In this document: positions 1-9,094 of the stretch, piece by piece
How the letters are laid out: every line of letters begins with the position of its first letter
Numbering within the stretch: the stretch's first letter is position 1
Assembly (NCBI GenBank): GCA_965246905.1
Contig: CBDFFZ010000003.1
Location: forward strand, 248,001-312,000
Source of the DNA: UBA1952 sp965246905
GTDB taxonomy: Bacteria > Bacteroidota > Bacteroidia > Chitinophagales > Chitinophagaceae
Direction: 5' to 3'
Length of the DNA stretch: 64,000 bases
The notes under the pieces: generated by a model
Told to the model about the DNA's origin: nothing
Seen by the model: the letters and a program-made list of their open reading frames with translations, nothing else
Database searches by the model: none
Translations under genes and position numbers: made by a program

Positions 1-335
1 ACCTCTACTTCCTGCAGCGCGCTCTGGCTGTTGAGGTCGGCATTGAAGGTTTTGCTTTCTGTTAATGCCAATGGCTCATTGATGGTTGCGTAGCCAACAT
101 AGGAATAGGTAACGGTGTAGCTGCCTGCGGGTGCCGAGAGAGAGTAGAAGCCGTAAGTATTGGTTTGTACGCCGATACCAAGCTCCTGGATAAAAACAGT
201 GGCAGCAGTTAGCGCCTCATTGCTCCGGCTATCGCGCACATAGCCACTCAGCGTAATGCGCTTTTGGGCGAATGCTGTCAGGGGAAAAAGCAGGAGGAGG
301 AAGACTAAAATTTTATAGCGGGCAATACGTGGCAT
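1..335 (-). CDS. TonB-dependent receptor-like outer-membrane protein, N-terminal part (cut by window edge)
   Basis: Reading the minus strand from the ATG at 335 gives 111 uninterrupted codons that run off the window. The first ~24 residues are a signal peptide (basic start, LVFLLLLFPLTAFA core, cleavage near AFAQ). They are followed by a carboxypeptidase-regulatory-like beta domain (GYVRDSRSNEALTAATVFI, then GFYSLSAPAGSYTVTYSYVGY). This arrangement precedes the plug domain of TonB-dependent receptors in Bacteroidota, and the visible end (SALQEVEV) resembles the linker into a plug. The plug and barrel are outside the window, so the receptor call is an inference; another CarboxypepD_reg-like outer-membrane protein is possible. 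Confidence 0.7.
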   Translation of the reverse strand, partial: MPRIARYKILVFLLLLFPLTAFAQKRITLSGYVRDSRSNEALTAATVFIQELGIGVQTNTYGFYSLSAPAGSYTVTYSYVGYATINEPLALTESKTFNADLNSQSALQEVE

Positions 336-444
336 AGAGGATCAGGTTTGGAGCAGCGGGACATTCATATACGGAATCATGCCGCGCAGCGATTTAGGGT
401 AGGAGCCAACGTCGATAGGGTTCAAACTCTCCCGGCGTTAAAAA

Positions 445-1035
445 TCACAGCGAATCCCTGACCTCACCGCATTCCAGCATCTTCTTACCGAAATACGGGT
501 TTTTAATTTCTGCATCATTGCTCAGCCAGTAAGCGCCTTTATCATTAAAAGCCATCGGGCAAAAAGTGTGATAAACACCGGCATTGGTCATTTTAGCATC
601 CTTCAGCAAAGCATAGAGCTCATTGGAAACCTTCTTGAAAGAGGCGCGCTTAAGCTCGATATTGTTTTGCTTATCACTGATAATGGCATCGCTCTGCTTA
701 ATGATCTTTTCAATGTGCGGGCGCAGCGCCGTTTGCGTTGGGTTGGCAGCAAGCATATTATTCAATGGCTCTTCAAGGCTTAGAATCCGCGCAGCAGCGG
801 CATTCACCTTAGAAGTATCGCTGGCAACCATGGCATCTTTGAGGTCGTAATAAGCTCCAAGCAGTGATAAAATATCAGCCGTTCCTTTTTCATCCAGCGC
901 GGAAACCGGCTTGTGCGGTGCCGGCGGTGTAGTTACTGCTACAGGAGTATTTCCTGCTTTCGGAACCGTTGGGGCAGTATTGCAGGATTGGGTAAAGGCG
1001 GCAATAAAAAGTAGCGCAAGGATGGTGCGGTGCAT
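445..1035 (-). CDS. DUF3347 domain lipoprotein
   Basis: The protein is about 196 aa if it starts at the ATG at 1035; an in-frame ATG seven codons upstream would spoil the signal peptide. The start MHRTILALLFIAAFTQSC is a lipoprotein signal with the modified Cys at residue 18. A Pro/Thr-rich linker and a helical region follow. The C-terminus has HTFCPMAFNDKGAYWLS and NPYFGKKMLECG, the hallmark of DUF3347, a periplasmic domain often attached to copper/heavy-metal efflux adaptors. Cys and Met residues in that block could bind metal, but no function is proven. It stands alone here, with no efflux genes beside it. Confidence 0.8.
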   Translation of the reverse strand: MHRTILALLFIAAFTQSCNTAPTVPKAGNTPVAVTTPPAPHKPVSALDEKGTADILSLLGAYYDLKDAMVASDTSKVNAAAARILSLEEPLNNMLAANPTQTALRPHIEKIIKQSDAIISDKQNNIELKRASFKKVSNELYALLKDAKMTNAGVYHTFCPMAFNDKGAYWLSNDAEIKNPYFGKKMLECGEVRDSL

Positions 1036-1092
1036 GGCATTTAATATTTGCGGCAAAATTACAGGAATGCACTATGCTAAACGTACCGGTTG

Positions 1093-1100
1093 TAAATTTG
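1093..1100 (+). promoter_or_regulatory. -7 promoter box of the ABC-F gene
   Basis: TAAATTTG fits the Bacteroidota -7 consensus TAnnTTTG and ends 7 nt before the ATG at 1108, so the transcript would have almost no leader. I see no convincing TTG -33 box at the expected distance. Confidence 0.45.
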
Positions 1101-1107
1101 CGGCGTT

Positions 1108-3066
1108 ATGCTTCTTTCTTTACAAAATCTTTCCTTCTACTTCGGCTCGCGCACCATCCTCGAGGATGTAAACTGGCAGATCAATACCGGCGAGCGTATT
1201 GGCCTCGTTGGCCCTAACGGTGCCGGTAAGTCCACGCTCCTCCGTCTTATGACGGGCGCTTATGCTCCTAATGCAGGTACTATTTCTAAGCCCAAAGATG
1301 TATCGCTCGGTTTCTTTAACCAGGATCTCCTGTCTTTTTCTACCAACGATTCCATCCATGCGGTGGCTATGCATGCTTTTGATGCCGCCAAGGGCATCGA
1401 GGCAAAGATGGAAGCCGTTTTAGCAGCACTGGAAACGAAACCGGATGATGAAAAGCTGCTCGATGATTACAGCCATCTGCTTCACGATTTTGAAGTGGCG
1501 GGCGGCTATGAGATGGAGCACAAAACGGCTGAGGTGCTGGAAGGCTTAGGATTTTCTACCGCAGATCTGCAGCGGCCATACGATGAGTTTTCAGGCGGAT
1601 GGCGCATGCGCGTGCTGCTGGCCAAGATGATGCTCCAGGCCCCGGAATTATTATTGCTGGATGAGCCTACCAATCACCTTGATCTGCCTTCTATTGAATG
1701 GTTGGAGCGCTATCTCATTGGCTACCCCGGCAGTGTAGTGATTGTAAGCCACGACCGTTATTTCTTAGACCGGATGGTTACCAAGATCGTGGAAGTTTTT
1801 CAGCGGGATCTGGTGCCATATACCGGCAACTACACTTATTTTGAACGGGAGAAGGCCGAGCGCATGGTCTTACAGCAGCGCGCTTTTGAGAACCAGCAGG
1901 AATATATAAAACGTGAAGAGCGCTTCGTTGAGCGGTTCCGGGCACAGGCAACCAAAGCCGCGCAGGCCCAGAGCGCTATTAAAAGACTCGATAAATTAGA
2001 GCGCATTGAATCGCCGGATACGTCCGTTGCACGGATGAATATAAACTTTGATATTAAGGTGCAGCCCGGCAAGATCATCTCTACACTTAAAAATGTAAGT
2101 AAAAGCTTTGGTGATAATACCATCCTGGAAAACGCCAGCGGTGAGATCGTACGGGGTGATAAGATTGCGCTCATTGGTGCGAATGGCCGTGGTAAATCCA
2201 CCCTGCTGCGCATTATTGCCGGCAAGGAAAACTATGAAGGTGAAAGTAAAGAAGGACATAATGTGGAAGAGAGCTTTTACGCCCAGCACCAGCTCGAAGC
2301 CCTGAATGTAGAGCTGGAAATACTGGATGAGCTGCTCCGCGCCGGCACTGGCAAGACAGACCTCGAGCTGCGTGGTTTGCTGGGCTGCTTTCTCTTCGGG
2401 GGAGATGATGTTTTTAAGAAGATCAAAGTACTGAGCGGTGGCGAGAAGGCCCGCGTTGCGCTTGCAAAAACCATAGCGGCAAAGGCAAACTTCCTGATGC
2501 TCGATGAGCCTACCAACCACCTGGATATGACGAGCGTCGAGATGCTGGTCGAGGCGCTGAAAAAATATGACGGTACCTTCATTACCGTATCCCACGATCG
2601 TTATTTTATCTCTGAGATTGCCAATAAGATCTGGTGGATAGAGGATTTAAAGATCAAGGAATTTATTGGCACTTATAGTGAGTGGACGGTATTTATGAAA
2701 GAGCGTGCGGAGAAAGAGGCTGCCGCTGCAAAAGCTTTGCCGGTAGTTCCGGTAGTTAAGCCAAAGCAGGAAGTAAAGCCTGCACCGGTAAAGACGCTGC
2801 CGGATGAGGAGCTAAAAAACCTGCGAAAGGAGCATATAAAGCAGCAAAAAACGTTCGAGAAGATAGAAGGCGACCTTACTAAGGCAGCCGCGGATAAAAA
2901 ATCGCTTGAAGCCCAGCTCGCTGATCCTGCCCTCTATGCCGACCAGAAGAAATTCCAGCAATTAGACGCACAATACCGTCAGCAAACTATCCGGCACGAA
3001 GCGCTATCTAAGGAGTATGATAAAGCGTTTGAGCTGATCATGGAACTGGAAGAAAAATTGGGCTAA
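1108..3066 (+). CDS. ABC-F family ATPase (Uup/EttA-like)
   Basis: This soluble protein has two ABC ATPase domains and no membrane segments, the mark of the ABC-F family, whose characterised members act on the ribosome during translation. Domain 1 has Walker A GPNGAGKS (35-42), signature FSGGW (161-165) and Walker B ending DEPTNHLD (185-192). A charged linker (~245-320) follows. Domain 2 has GANGRGKS (357-364), LSGGE (442-446) and DEPTNHLD (466-473). The last ~75 residues form a Lys/Glu/Gln-rich coiled coil as in Uup-type C-terminal extensions. The 652-aa length is normal. A resistance-type ABC-F cannot be excluded, but nothing points to it. A 16-nt palindrome (3060-3075) spans the stop codon. 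Confidence 0.9.
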   Translation: MLLSLQNLSFYFGSRTILEDVNWQINTGERIGLVGPNGAGKSTLLRLMTGAYAPNAGTISKPKDVSLGFFNQDLLSFSTNDSIHAVAMHAFDAAKGIEAKMEAVLAALETKPDDEKLLDDYSHLLHDFEVAGGYEMEHKTAEVLEGLGFSTADLQRPYDEFSGGWRMRVLLAKMMLQAPELLLLDEPTNHLDLPSIEWLERYLIGYPGSVVIVSHDRYFLDRMVTKIVEVFQRDLVPYTGNYTYFEREKAERMVLQQRAFENQQEYIKREERFVERFRAQATKAAQAQSAIKRLDKLERIESPDTSVARMNINFDIKVQPGKIISTLKNVSKSFGDNTILENASGEIVRGDKIALIGANGRGKSTLLRIIAGKENYEGESKEGHNVEESFYAQHQLEALNVELEILDELLRAGTGKTDLELRGLLGCFLFGGDDVFKKIKVLSGGEKARVALAKTIAAKANFLMLDEPTNHLDMTSVEMLVEALKKYDGTFITVSHDRYFISEIANKIWWIEDLKIKEFIGTYSEWTVFMKERAEKEAAAAKALPVVPVVKPKQEVKPAPVKTLPDEELKNLRKEHIKQQKTFEKIEGDLTKAAADKKSLEAQLADPALYADQKKFQQLDAQYRQQTIRHEALSKEYDKAFELIMELEEKLG

Positions 3067-3114
3067 ATTTAGCCCGGCAAATTAAAAACATATTTCCCAA
3101 CCAAAAATCACGCT

Positions 3115-3606
3115 ATGCCTTCCTTCGATATTTCCTCAAAAGTAGATCTTCAAACCCTGGATAATGCCGTGAACGTTGCTAAGAAAGAAATGGATAGCCG
3201 CTACGACTTTAAGGGCACTCACCTGAGCGTAGAGCTTAATAAAAAGGATATGATGATCAATATTGAGGTGGATAGTGATATGCAGCTCCGGCAGGTAGAA
3301 GATATCCTGCTTACCAAAGCAATGCGCCAGGGCCTCGAAGCCAATGCCTTCGATATGACCAAAGAATTCGAAGCTTCGGGCAAATACATTCGTAAAGCGA
3401 TCCAGGTAAAAAATGGCATAGACCGTGATGCTGCAAAGAAGATCGTGAAGCTTATCAAAGACAGCGGCCTGAAAGTGCAGCCAGCTATTATGGATGATAT
3501 TATCCGGGTAACTGCTAAGAAAATAGACGATCTGCAGGACGTAATTCAGCTATGCAAATCCGGCGGACTGGATATGCCGTTGCAGTTTGTAAATATGAAG
3601 GCGTAA
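3115..3606 (+). CDS. YajQ family nucleotide-binding protein
   Basis: The 163-aa product is full length for the YajQ/DUF520 family: MPSFDISSKVDLQTLDNAV at the N-terminus, SRYDFKGT near residue 30 and the C-terminal block LPLQFVN-like 'DMPLQFVNMKA'. The fold is two ferredoxin-like domains. Some family members bind cyclic di-GMP and act as transcriptional co-regulators, but whether this one does is unknown. It follows the ABC-F gene by 48 bp on the same strand and ends at a strong hairpin, so the two may be co-transcribed. Confidence 0.92.
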   Translation: MPSFDISSKVDLQTLDNAVNVAKKEMDSRYDFKGTHLSVELNKKDMMINIEVDSDMQLRQVEDILLTKAMRQGLEANAFDMTKEFEASGKYIRKAIQVKNGIDRDAAKKIVKLIKDSGLKVQPAIMDDIIRVTAKKIDDLQDVIQLCKSGGLDMPLQFVNMKA

Positions 3607-3610
3607 AAAG

Positions 3611-3647
3611 AAAAGGACTTCCTTAAAAAGAAGCCCTTTTTTATTTT
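3611..3647. terminator. Bidirectional intrinsic terminator
   Basis: AAAAGG-A-CTTC pairs with GAAG-C-CCTTTT around an 8-nt A-rich loop and is followed by a T run. It lies just after yajQ and overlaps the stop codon of the convergent minus-strand gene, so it can serve both. Confidence 0.75.
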
Positions 3648-3937
3648 AAAAACTTTAGGAAGGCAAACATTGCCCCAAGCTGTGTAGCCCAAAAGACAAA
3701 CGCCCATAGGATAATCTGAAATTTGGCCTCTGAAATTTTAGCTTCCATTTTAGCTATTGCTTCGGAGATTTTAGTTTCTACAAAATCTTTAGTAGCGATA
3801 TTTGGCACCGATTCATTTACTTCCTGCCGGATACTGGTCTTTATATATCCAACCAGTTCTTCCGCCTCACGTTCGCCCAACTTTTGTTTGAGCGAATTGA
3901 AAAGCTGAATTTCAGTTATGTTCAGTGCTACGGGCAT
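3641..3937 (-). CDS. Small membrane-anchored coiled-coil protein
   Basis: The product is 98 aa. Residues 1-45 are soluble and helical (GEREAEELVGYIKTSIRQEV), residues ~50-70 form a heptad-like coiled coil (VETKISEAIAKMEAKISEAK), and the C-terminus is one transmembrane helix (IILWAFVFWATQLGAMFAFL). The layout resembles the CCDC90/DUF1640-like small proteins encoded widely in bacteria, which have no known role. It ends inside the convergent terminator of yajQ. No functional partner is evident. Confidence 0.6.
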   Translation of the reverse strand: MPVALNITEIQLFNSLKQKLGEREAEELVGYIKTSIRQEVNESVPNIATKDFVETKISEAIAKMEAKISEAKFQIILWAFVFWATQLGAMFAFLKFLK

Positions 3938-3955
3938 AATTCAAAGTTACTAAAC

Positions 3956-4507
3956 TTAAAAATCAATCCGTGCGTCTTTCATGAGCGGCTGTACCACATC
4001 TTTCTCTGAAACGATTGCATTTTTGACGTCTATCTTCCAGTCGATATTCAGCGCCGGATCATTATAGAGAACCCCGCCTTCAGCGCTTTTATCATAAAGA
4101 TTATCACACTTATACATGATCTCTGCCGTATCGCTCAGCACCGAATAGCCATGCGCAAAGCCGCGTGGTACCAGAAATTGTTTTTTGTTTTCTGCGCTGA
4201 GCTCAATGCCATACCATTGGCCGAATGTTTTGCTTTCTTTTCTAAGATCAACGACCACATCCCAGATCGTTCCTTCCAGCGCGCGTACCAGCTTGGTTTG
4301 CGGGGTTGGGTTGTTCTGGTAATGCAATCCGCGCAGCACATTCTGCACAGAGCGCGCCTGATTGTCCTGTATAAAAGGAAGGCCGTGGCCTGTAGCCTCT
4401 ATAAATACTTTGGCGTTAAAGCTCTCGAAAAAGTAGCCGCGGTCGTCGCTGAATACTTTGGGCTCGATGATGAGCAGGCCTTCTAATGGTGTTTTTGTAA
4501 CAGTCAT
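3956..4507 (-). CDS. rfbC: dTDP-4-dehydrorhamnose 3,5-epimerase family protein
   Basis: The 183-aa protein has the RmlC cupin signature: DDRGYFFESFN, then QDNQARSVQNVLRGLHYQ, whose His is the usual catalytic base, and a later GFAHGYSVLSDTAEIMYKC with the conserved Tyr. These enzymes epimerise C3/C5 of dTDP-4-keto-6-deoxyglucose, or isomerise related sugars. The start at 4507 is set by an ATGA overlap with the stop of the aminotransferase gene upstream. Together the pair would make an amino- or deoxysugar for surface polysaccharide. The rmlA/rmlB genes are not in the window, so RmlC itself versus a 3,4-ketoisomerase-like relative is not certain. Confidence 0.88.
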   Translation of the reverse strand: MTVTKTPLEGLLIIEPKVFSDDRGYFFESFNAKVFIEATGHGLPFIQDNQARSVQNVLRGLHYQNNPTPQTKLVRALEGTIWDVVVDLRKESKTFGQWYGIELSAENKKQFLVPRGFAHGYSVLSDTAEIMYKCDNLYDKSAEGGVLYNDPALNIDWKIDVKNAIVSEKDVVQPLMKDARIDF

Positions 4508-5649
4508 GCTATTGCTGGTTGTTGTGCAATTACAGACAGCAGGCCATCTGTAATGCGTTTCATTTCTGGTTCTGTAAGTTCGGTATGTATTGGCAGGGAG
4601 ATCACGCATTCATTCAGCGCATCCGTATTCGGCAGGCTGAAATCCTCCGCTACAAAGCTTTTAAGCATATCCTGCTTATGGCTTGATACCGGGTAATAGA
4701 TCATAGACGGGATGCCTATCTCTGCGAGCTGCGCTACCACTTTATTGCGGTCTATGCCCCTGAGCTGTAAGGTATATTGATGGAATACGTGCCTGCTGTA
4801 AGCCGGGCGGGCAGGGGTAGTGATCTGTTCATTACCTGCAAATGCAGCATCATAATAATCGGCAACGGCACGGCGCGCATCACAGTATTCATCGAGGTGG
4901 CGGAGCTTTATGCGCAACACTGCTGCCTGCAAAGTATCAAGCCTGCTGTTGCAGCCTACTACCTCATGATAGTAGCGCACTTTTTGCCCGTGATTGGCAA
5001 TCATTTTCAGTGATTCCGCAAGCACATCGTCGTTAGTGAAAATGGCACCACCGTCGCCATAGCAGCCGAGGTTTTTGGAGGGAAAGAACGAGGTGCAGCC
5101 AATGATGCCCATGCTACCGGTTTTTACGGTACGGCCATCGGAAAAAGTATAAGTTCCGCCTATTGCTTGCGCATTATCTTCTATCAGTGGAATCTTGTGT
5201 GCTTCGGCAAGCTCCATAAGCGGCTCCATATCCACGCACTGACCATAAAGGTGCACGGGGATAATTGCTTTTGTTTTTGGCGTAATAGCGGCTCTTACCG
5301 AATCAATGTTCATGGTAAAGGTTTCCATGTCCACATCTACGAATACCGGAGTAAGACCGAGCAATGCTACTACTTCAACAGTTGCTATATAGGTGAATGA
5401 AGGTGTGATCACTTCATCCCCCGGCTTCAGGCCAAGCGTCATCAGGCTGATCTGCAAAGCATCAGTGCCATTGGCGCAGGGTATTACATGCTTTACACCG
5501 AGGTAAGCGCCAAGCTCCTTAGCAAATTCATGTACATCCGGGCCATTTATAAAGGCTGTGCTCTCCATCACCCGCATCATTGCGGCATCAACTTCTTCCT
5601 TTATTTTATGGTATTGACGCTTCAGGTCTACCATTTGAAGGGACATCAT
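4504..5649 (-). CDS. DegT/DnrJ/EryC1/StrS family sugar aminotransferase
   Basis: This 381-aa PLP-dependent enzyme transfers an amino group to a keto-sugar nucleotide. Visible landmarks are the cofactor-phosphate region GTDALQISLM (61-70), the PLP-ring Asp in LIEDNAQAIGG (D158) and the Schiff-base lysine in FFPSKNLGCYGDGG (K192). Its length and motifs match ArnB/WbpE/FdtB-like enzymes; which sugar position is aminated cannot be read from sequence. The start is one of two adjacent ATGs (5649 or 5646). It is the first gene of a two-gene unit and overlaps rfbC by 4 bp. Confidence 0.9.
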   Translation of the reverse strand: MMSLQMVDLKRQYHKIKEEVDAAMMRVMESTAFINGPDVHEFAKELGAYLGVKHVIPCANGTDALQISLMTLGLKPGDEVITPSFTYIATVEVVALLGLTPVFVDVDMETFTMNIDSVRAAITPKTKAIIPVHLYGQCVDMEPLMELAEAHKIPLIEDNAQAIGGTYTFSDGRTVKTGSMGIIGCTSFFPSKNLGCYGDGGAIFTNDDVLAESLKMIANHGQKVRYYHEVVGCNSRLDTLQAAVLRIKLRHLDEYCDARRAVADYYDAAFAGNEQITTPARPAYSRHVFHQYTLQLRGIDRNKVVAQLAEIGIPSMIYYPVSSHKQDMLKSFVAEDFSLPNTDALNECVISLPIHTELTEPEMKRITDGLLSVIAQQPAIA

Positions 5650-5669
5650 ACAGCATTGGGTTGTGGCCG

Positions 5670-5677
5670 CAAAAGTA
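5670..5677 (-). promoter_or_regulatory. Candidate -7 box for the aminotransferase-rfbC unit
   Basis: On the minus strand the sequence is TACTTTTG, a match to TAnnTTTG, 20 nt upstream of the start codon at 5649. The -33 box is not clear. Confidence 0.4.
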
Positions 5678-5750
5678 ATTAAACCAAAGTATTGTTTTTT
5701 GTATTTTTCAGCGCCACCTTTGGTGCGGCCTTACTTATTTTCATCTCTGC

Positions 5751-6377
5751 ATGCAGCCCATAAAACACATAGCCATCGCCGGCAACATCGGCGCCGGCAA
5801 AACCACGCTTACTGCTATGCTGGCTAAGCATTACCGCTGGTCGCCGCATTATGAAGATGTGGATCATAATCCTTACCTCGCCGACTTTTATGAGGATATG
5901 AATCGCTGGTCCTTCAACTTACAGGTCTATTTTCTTAATAGCAGGCTGCAACAATTGCTCAGTATCCGTGCAGGTAGGGAAACCGTGATACAGGATCGTA
6001 CTATTTATGAGGATGCCCACATCTTCGCGCCCAATCTCTACAGCATGAACCTGATGACGAAGCGGGACTTCGACAATTATGCCTCCTTCTTCAATACGCT
6101 GCGGCAGATGGTAAGCCCGCCGGATCTGCTTATCTACCTGAAAGCTTCCATACCAAAGCTGGTGGATCAGATACAAAAACGCGGCCGCGAATATGAAGAG
6201 AACATACGGCTGGATTACCTGAAGCGCCTCAATGAGAACTACAATAAATTCATAGACCAATATACCGATGGCCCACTGCTCATCATAGAAGTTGATAAAC
6301 TGAATTTTGCCGAAAACGATGAGAATTTTGCAGAGGTAATAAGGCGCATAGATGCCCAGATTCATGGTTTATTTTAA
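5751..6377 (+). CDS. Deoxynucleoside kinase
   Basis: The 208-aa product phosphorylates deoxynucleosides in the salvage pathway. It shows the P-loop GNIGAGKTT (11-19), the DRTIYED motif (82-88, equivalent of the DRS/ERS catalytic and substrate loop) and a lid-like run of basic residues (QIQKRGREYEENIR). The length and motifs fit the bacterial deoxyadenosine/deoxyguanosine kinase group. It lies just upstream of the DUF5686 gene, with which it is probably co-transcribed. Confidence 0.9.
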   Translation: MQPIKHIAIAGNIGAGKTTLTAMLAKHYRWSPHYEDVDHNPYLADFYEDMNRWSFNLQVYFLNSRLQQLLSIRAGRETVIQDRTIYEDAHIFAPNLYSMNLMTKRDFDNYASFFNTLRQMVSPPDLLIYLKASIPKLVDQIQKRGREYEENIRLDYLKRLNENYNKFIDQYTDGPLLIIEVDKLNFAENDENFAEVIRRIDAQIHGLF

Positions 6378-6393
6378 AAGGTTTACTACCTAC

Positions 6394-8931
6394 ATGCACC
6401 GCAGGCTCTCCCGGTTTCTGATTTTCATCCTTGCCTTTAGCTTTGGCATACATGGTAGTGCTGCTACTTTAAAAGGCCTCGTGCGCAGCAGTAAAGGCGA
6501 AGCCCTGCCTTTTGCTACCATCTTTGTGCAGGGATCTACGAATGGCACTGCCGCTAATGCACACGGTGAATACCAGCTTAGCCTGCAGCCCGGCAAATAC
6601 CTTATTTCCTGCCAGTTTATCGGATACAAACAGAGCGAATTTGAAGTAACCGTATCAGGCGCTGAAAGCCTGGTGCATGATTTCGCGCTTGCGGATGAAG
6701 GGCTCCAAATGATGGAGATTACGGTAAAGGCTACGGATGAAGATCCTGCCTACCGCATTATCCGTAAAGCAATCGGAAGGCGCAGCTTTCACCTGAAGCA
6801 GGTAAAGGCTTTCCAGACGGGCATCTACCTCAAAGGGGTATTCAGAACTACAGAAACGCCCGATAAAGTATTAGGGCAAAAGGTGGATAAAGCGGATCTG
6901 GGAGTTGACTCTGCAGGTAAAGGCGTGCTTTATCTCTGTGAGGAGGTGGCGGATTACTATGCGCAGGAGCCGAATAAAGAACGCACTATTATCCATTCAG
7001 TGCGCGAAAGCGGCAATGCCAATGGGCTCGGCTTTGCGCAGGTGCCGTCAGTCATTACTTTTTATGAGAACAATGTGGAGTTCTTTGACCGCATTGCTCC
7101 CCGCGGATTTGTATCGCCTGTTGCGGATAATGCACTCAGCTTTTATACCTATAAGCTCGAAGGTGACCTTACCGAAAAAGAACGCACCATCTACAAGATC
7201 AAGGTAACGCCGCGCCGCAAATTCGAGCCTGTTTTTGACGGATATGTTTACATTGTTGAGGGCGATTGGGCTTTACACAGCCTAAGCCTCACCACTACGG
7301 ATAAGAATGGGATCGAATACCTCGAATCCCTGCGCATAGACCAGTTTTTCCTGCCGCTGCGCGAGGATACCTGGGTGATCAAGAACCAGGTTTTTCATCC
7401 GCAGCTCAATCTGCTGGGCTTTGCCATTACCGGGAATTTTGTAACGGTCTATAATAACCAGAAGGTGAATGAGCCGGTGCCTGATACCATCTTCAGCAAA
7501 AAGATAATCAGCACTTATGATAAGACGGCTAATAAAAAAGACACGGCTTACTGGGCAGCCTACAGGCCTGTGCCCTTAGAGGAAGATGAGGTTAAGGATT
7601 ACCGCTATAAAGACAGCCTTGCTGCGCACCCGAAAGATGAGCATGTCGAGGATTCATTGCGGAGGCGTAAAAACAGGATTAAGCTTTTGGACGTCTTGCT
7701 TTCCGGGAAAACAATTACCGGCGCTAAGAACAGACAGAATTTTTCTTTCAACTCCCTCTTGTTCGCTACTAATTATAACACGCTTGAAGGCTTAAACTTT
7801 GCCCCGGATATCCGCTATTTCCGCAGGCTCGACAGCAACCAATACCTCAATGCCCGGCTGCAGACCCGCTATGGATTTGAGAACCGCCACTTCAACGCCA
7901 TGGGCAATATCAATTATTCAAGGCAGGATAAAGCCTGGCGCGGGCGTGGCTGGATTGCAGGCGCGGAAGGTGGAAAATATGTGTTCCAGTACAATCCGGA
8001 TAATCCTGTAGTGCCTATACTCAATACTTTTTCCACGCTTCTTTACAATCAGAATTACCTGAAGCTTTATGAGCGTTGGGATGCTGCGGTTTATGGCGGC
8101 GCAAATCTCGGCACAGGATTACGCTTTAAAATCAAGCTCGATTACCAGGACCGGCGGCCGCTGGAAAATGAAACAAGCTATAGCTGGGCTAAGGACCGGC
8201 GCGGGCCAGTATCGGTTAATACCCCGGCTGAGCTTGCTGCGTGGCCGTGGTTTCCGCACAAGGCAGTTATTGCGCACATCAGCGTGGGCTATCAGCCCGG
8301 CAATACTTATATACAGTACCCGGATTTTAAATCTTCAGTCAATAATACATCCTGGCCTGTATTTTCGGTGAGTTATGATAAGGGCATCCCGGGCATCTTC
8401 AAAAGTAAGGCGGATTATGATAAATGGCGCGCCGGGGCTGATGGCGAGCTCCACCTGAAGCTTTTCGGCGTCGTATCCTACAATGTTGCAGCGGGAGGAT
8501 TTCTCAATAAGAATTTCGTGTCTCTGCCAGACCTAATGCACCTGAATGGTAATGAATACCCGCTTGCATCGCCTTACCTGAAGAGCTTTCAGCTTGCGCC
8601 GTACTATAAGTTCAGCAATGCGGAAAAGCTTTATGGCGAGGCGCATATCGAGTACAACCTGCATGGGCTGCTTACTAATAAAATCCCCCTGTTCCGGCAG
8701 CTGAAATGGTATTTTATCCTCGGCGCCAACAGCTTCTATGCAGGTGATAAAAAGTATTATTCAGAGGCTTTCCTGGGCATCGATAATATTGGCTTTAAGC
8801 TCTACCGGCTGCTTCGTGTGGATGTGGTGCATAGCTGGGAAAGCAGCGGCCCTAACCGCCTCGGTATCCGCTTTGGCATTCGTGGGGCCTCCTTCTTTGG
8901 CGGCACCATTAAGCGGAATGGGGAATGGTAA
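6394..8931 (+). CDS. DUF5686/carboxypeptidase-regulatory-like outer-membrane protein
   Basis: The protein has a signal peptide (MHRRLSRFLIFILAFSFG, cleavage near GSAA), then a CarboxypepD_reg-like beta domain (GLVRSSKGEALPFATIFVQ), then a long DUF5686 region ending in repeated aromatic beta strands and LGIRFGIRGASFFGG, consistent with an outer-membrane barrel. I chose the ATG at 6394 because it gives the cleanest signal peptide and avoids overlap with the kinase gene. In-frame ATGs at 6352 and 6364 are possible. The family is abundant in Bacteroidota and its function is unknown. Confidence 0.82.
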   Translation: MHRRLSRFLIFILAFSFGIHGSAATLKGLVRSSKGEALPFATIFVQGSTNGTAANAHGEYQLSLQPGKYLISCQFIGYKQSEFEVTVSGAESLVHDFALADEGLQMMEITVKATDEDPAYRIIRKAIGRRSFHLKQVKAFQTGIYLKGVFRTTETPDKVLGQKVDKADLGVDSAGKGVLYLCEEVADYYAQEPNKERTIIHSVRESGNANGLGFAQVPSVITFYENNVEFFDRIAPRGFVSPVADNALSFYTYKLEGDLTEKERTIYKIKVTPRRKFEPVFDGYVYIVEGDWALHSLSLTTTDKNGIEYLESLRIDQFFLPLREDTWVIKNQVFHPQLNLLGFAITGNFVTVYNNQKVNEPVPDTIFSKKIISTYDKTANKKDTAYWAAYRPVPLEEDEVKDYRYKDSLAAHPKDEHVEDSLRRRKNRIKLLDVLLSGKTITGAKNRQNFSFNSLLFATNYNTLEGLNFAPDIRYFRRLDSNQYLNARLQTRYGFENRHFNAMGNINYSRQDKAWRGRGWIAGAEGGKYVFQYNPDNPVVPILNTFSTLLYNQNYLKLYERWDAAVYGGANLGTGLRFKIKLDYQDRRPLENETSYSWAKDRRGPVSVNTPAELAAWPWFPHKAVIAHISVGYQPGNTYIQYPDFKSSVNNTSWPVFSVSYDKGIPGIFKSKADYDKWRAGADGELHLKLFGVVSYNVAAGGFLNKNFVSLPDLMHLNGNEYPLASPYLKSFQLAPYYKFSNAEKLYGEAHIEYNLHGLLTNKIPLFRQLKWYFILGANSFYAGDKKYYSEAFLGIDNIGFKLYRLLRVDVVHSWESSGPNRLGIRFGIRGASFFGGTIKRNGEW

Positions 8932-9094
8932 CATTTTAGCCTATGTGCAGCAGGAAAACTCCAGCTTGATTAAATTGAGCATATAAAAAATTCAATCATT
9001 TATATAGATAAACCTCTTTCAGAATGAAACACCAGCTATTTTGGGCTAAAACGACAATGGATTCTTCTGATGGCACCACAGCCACAATTTAAGC

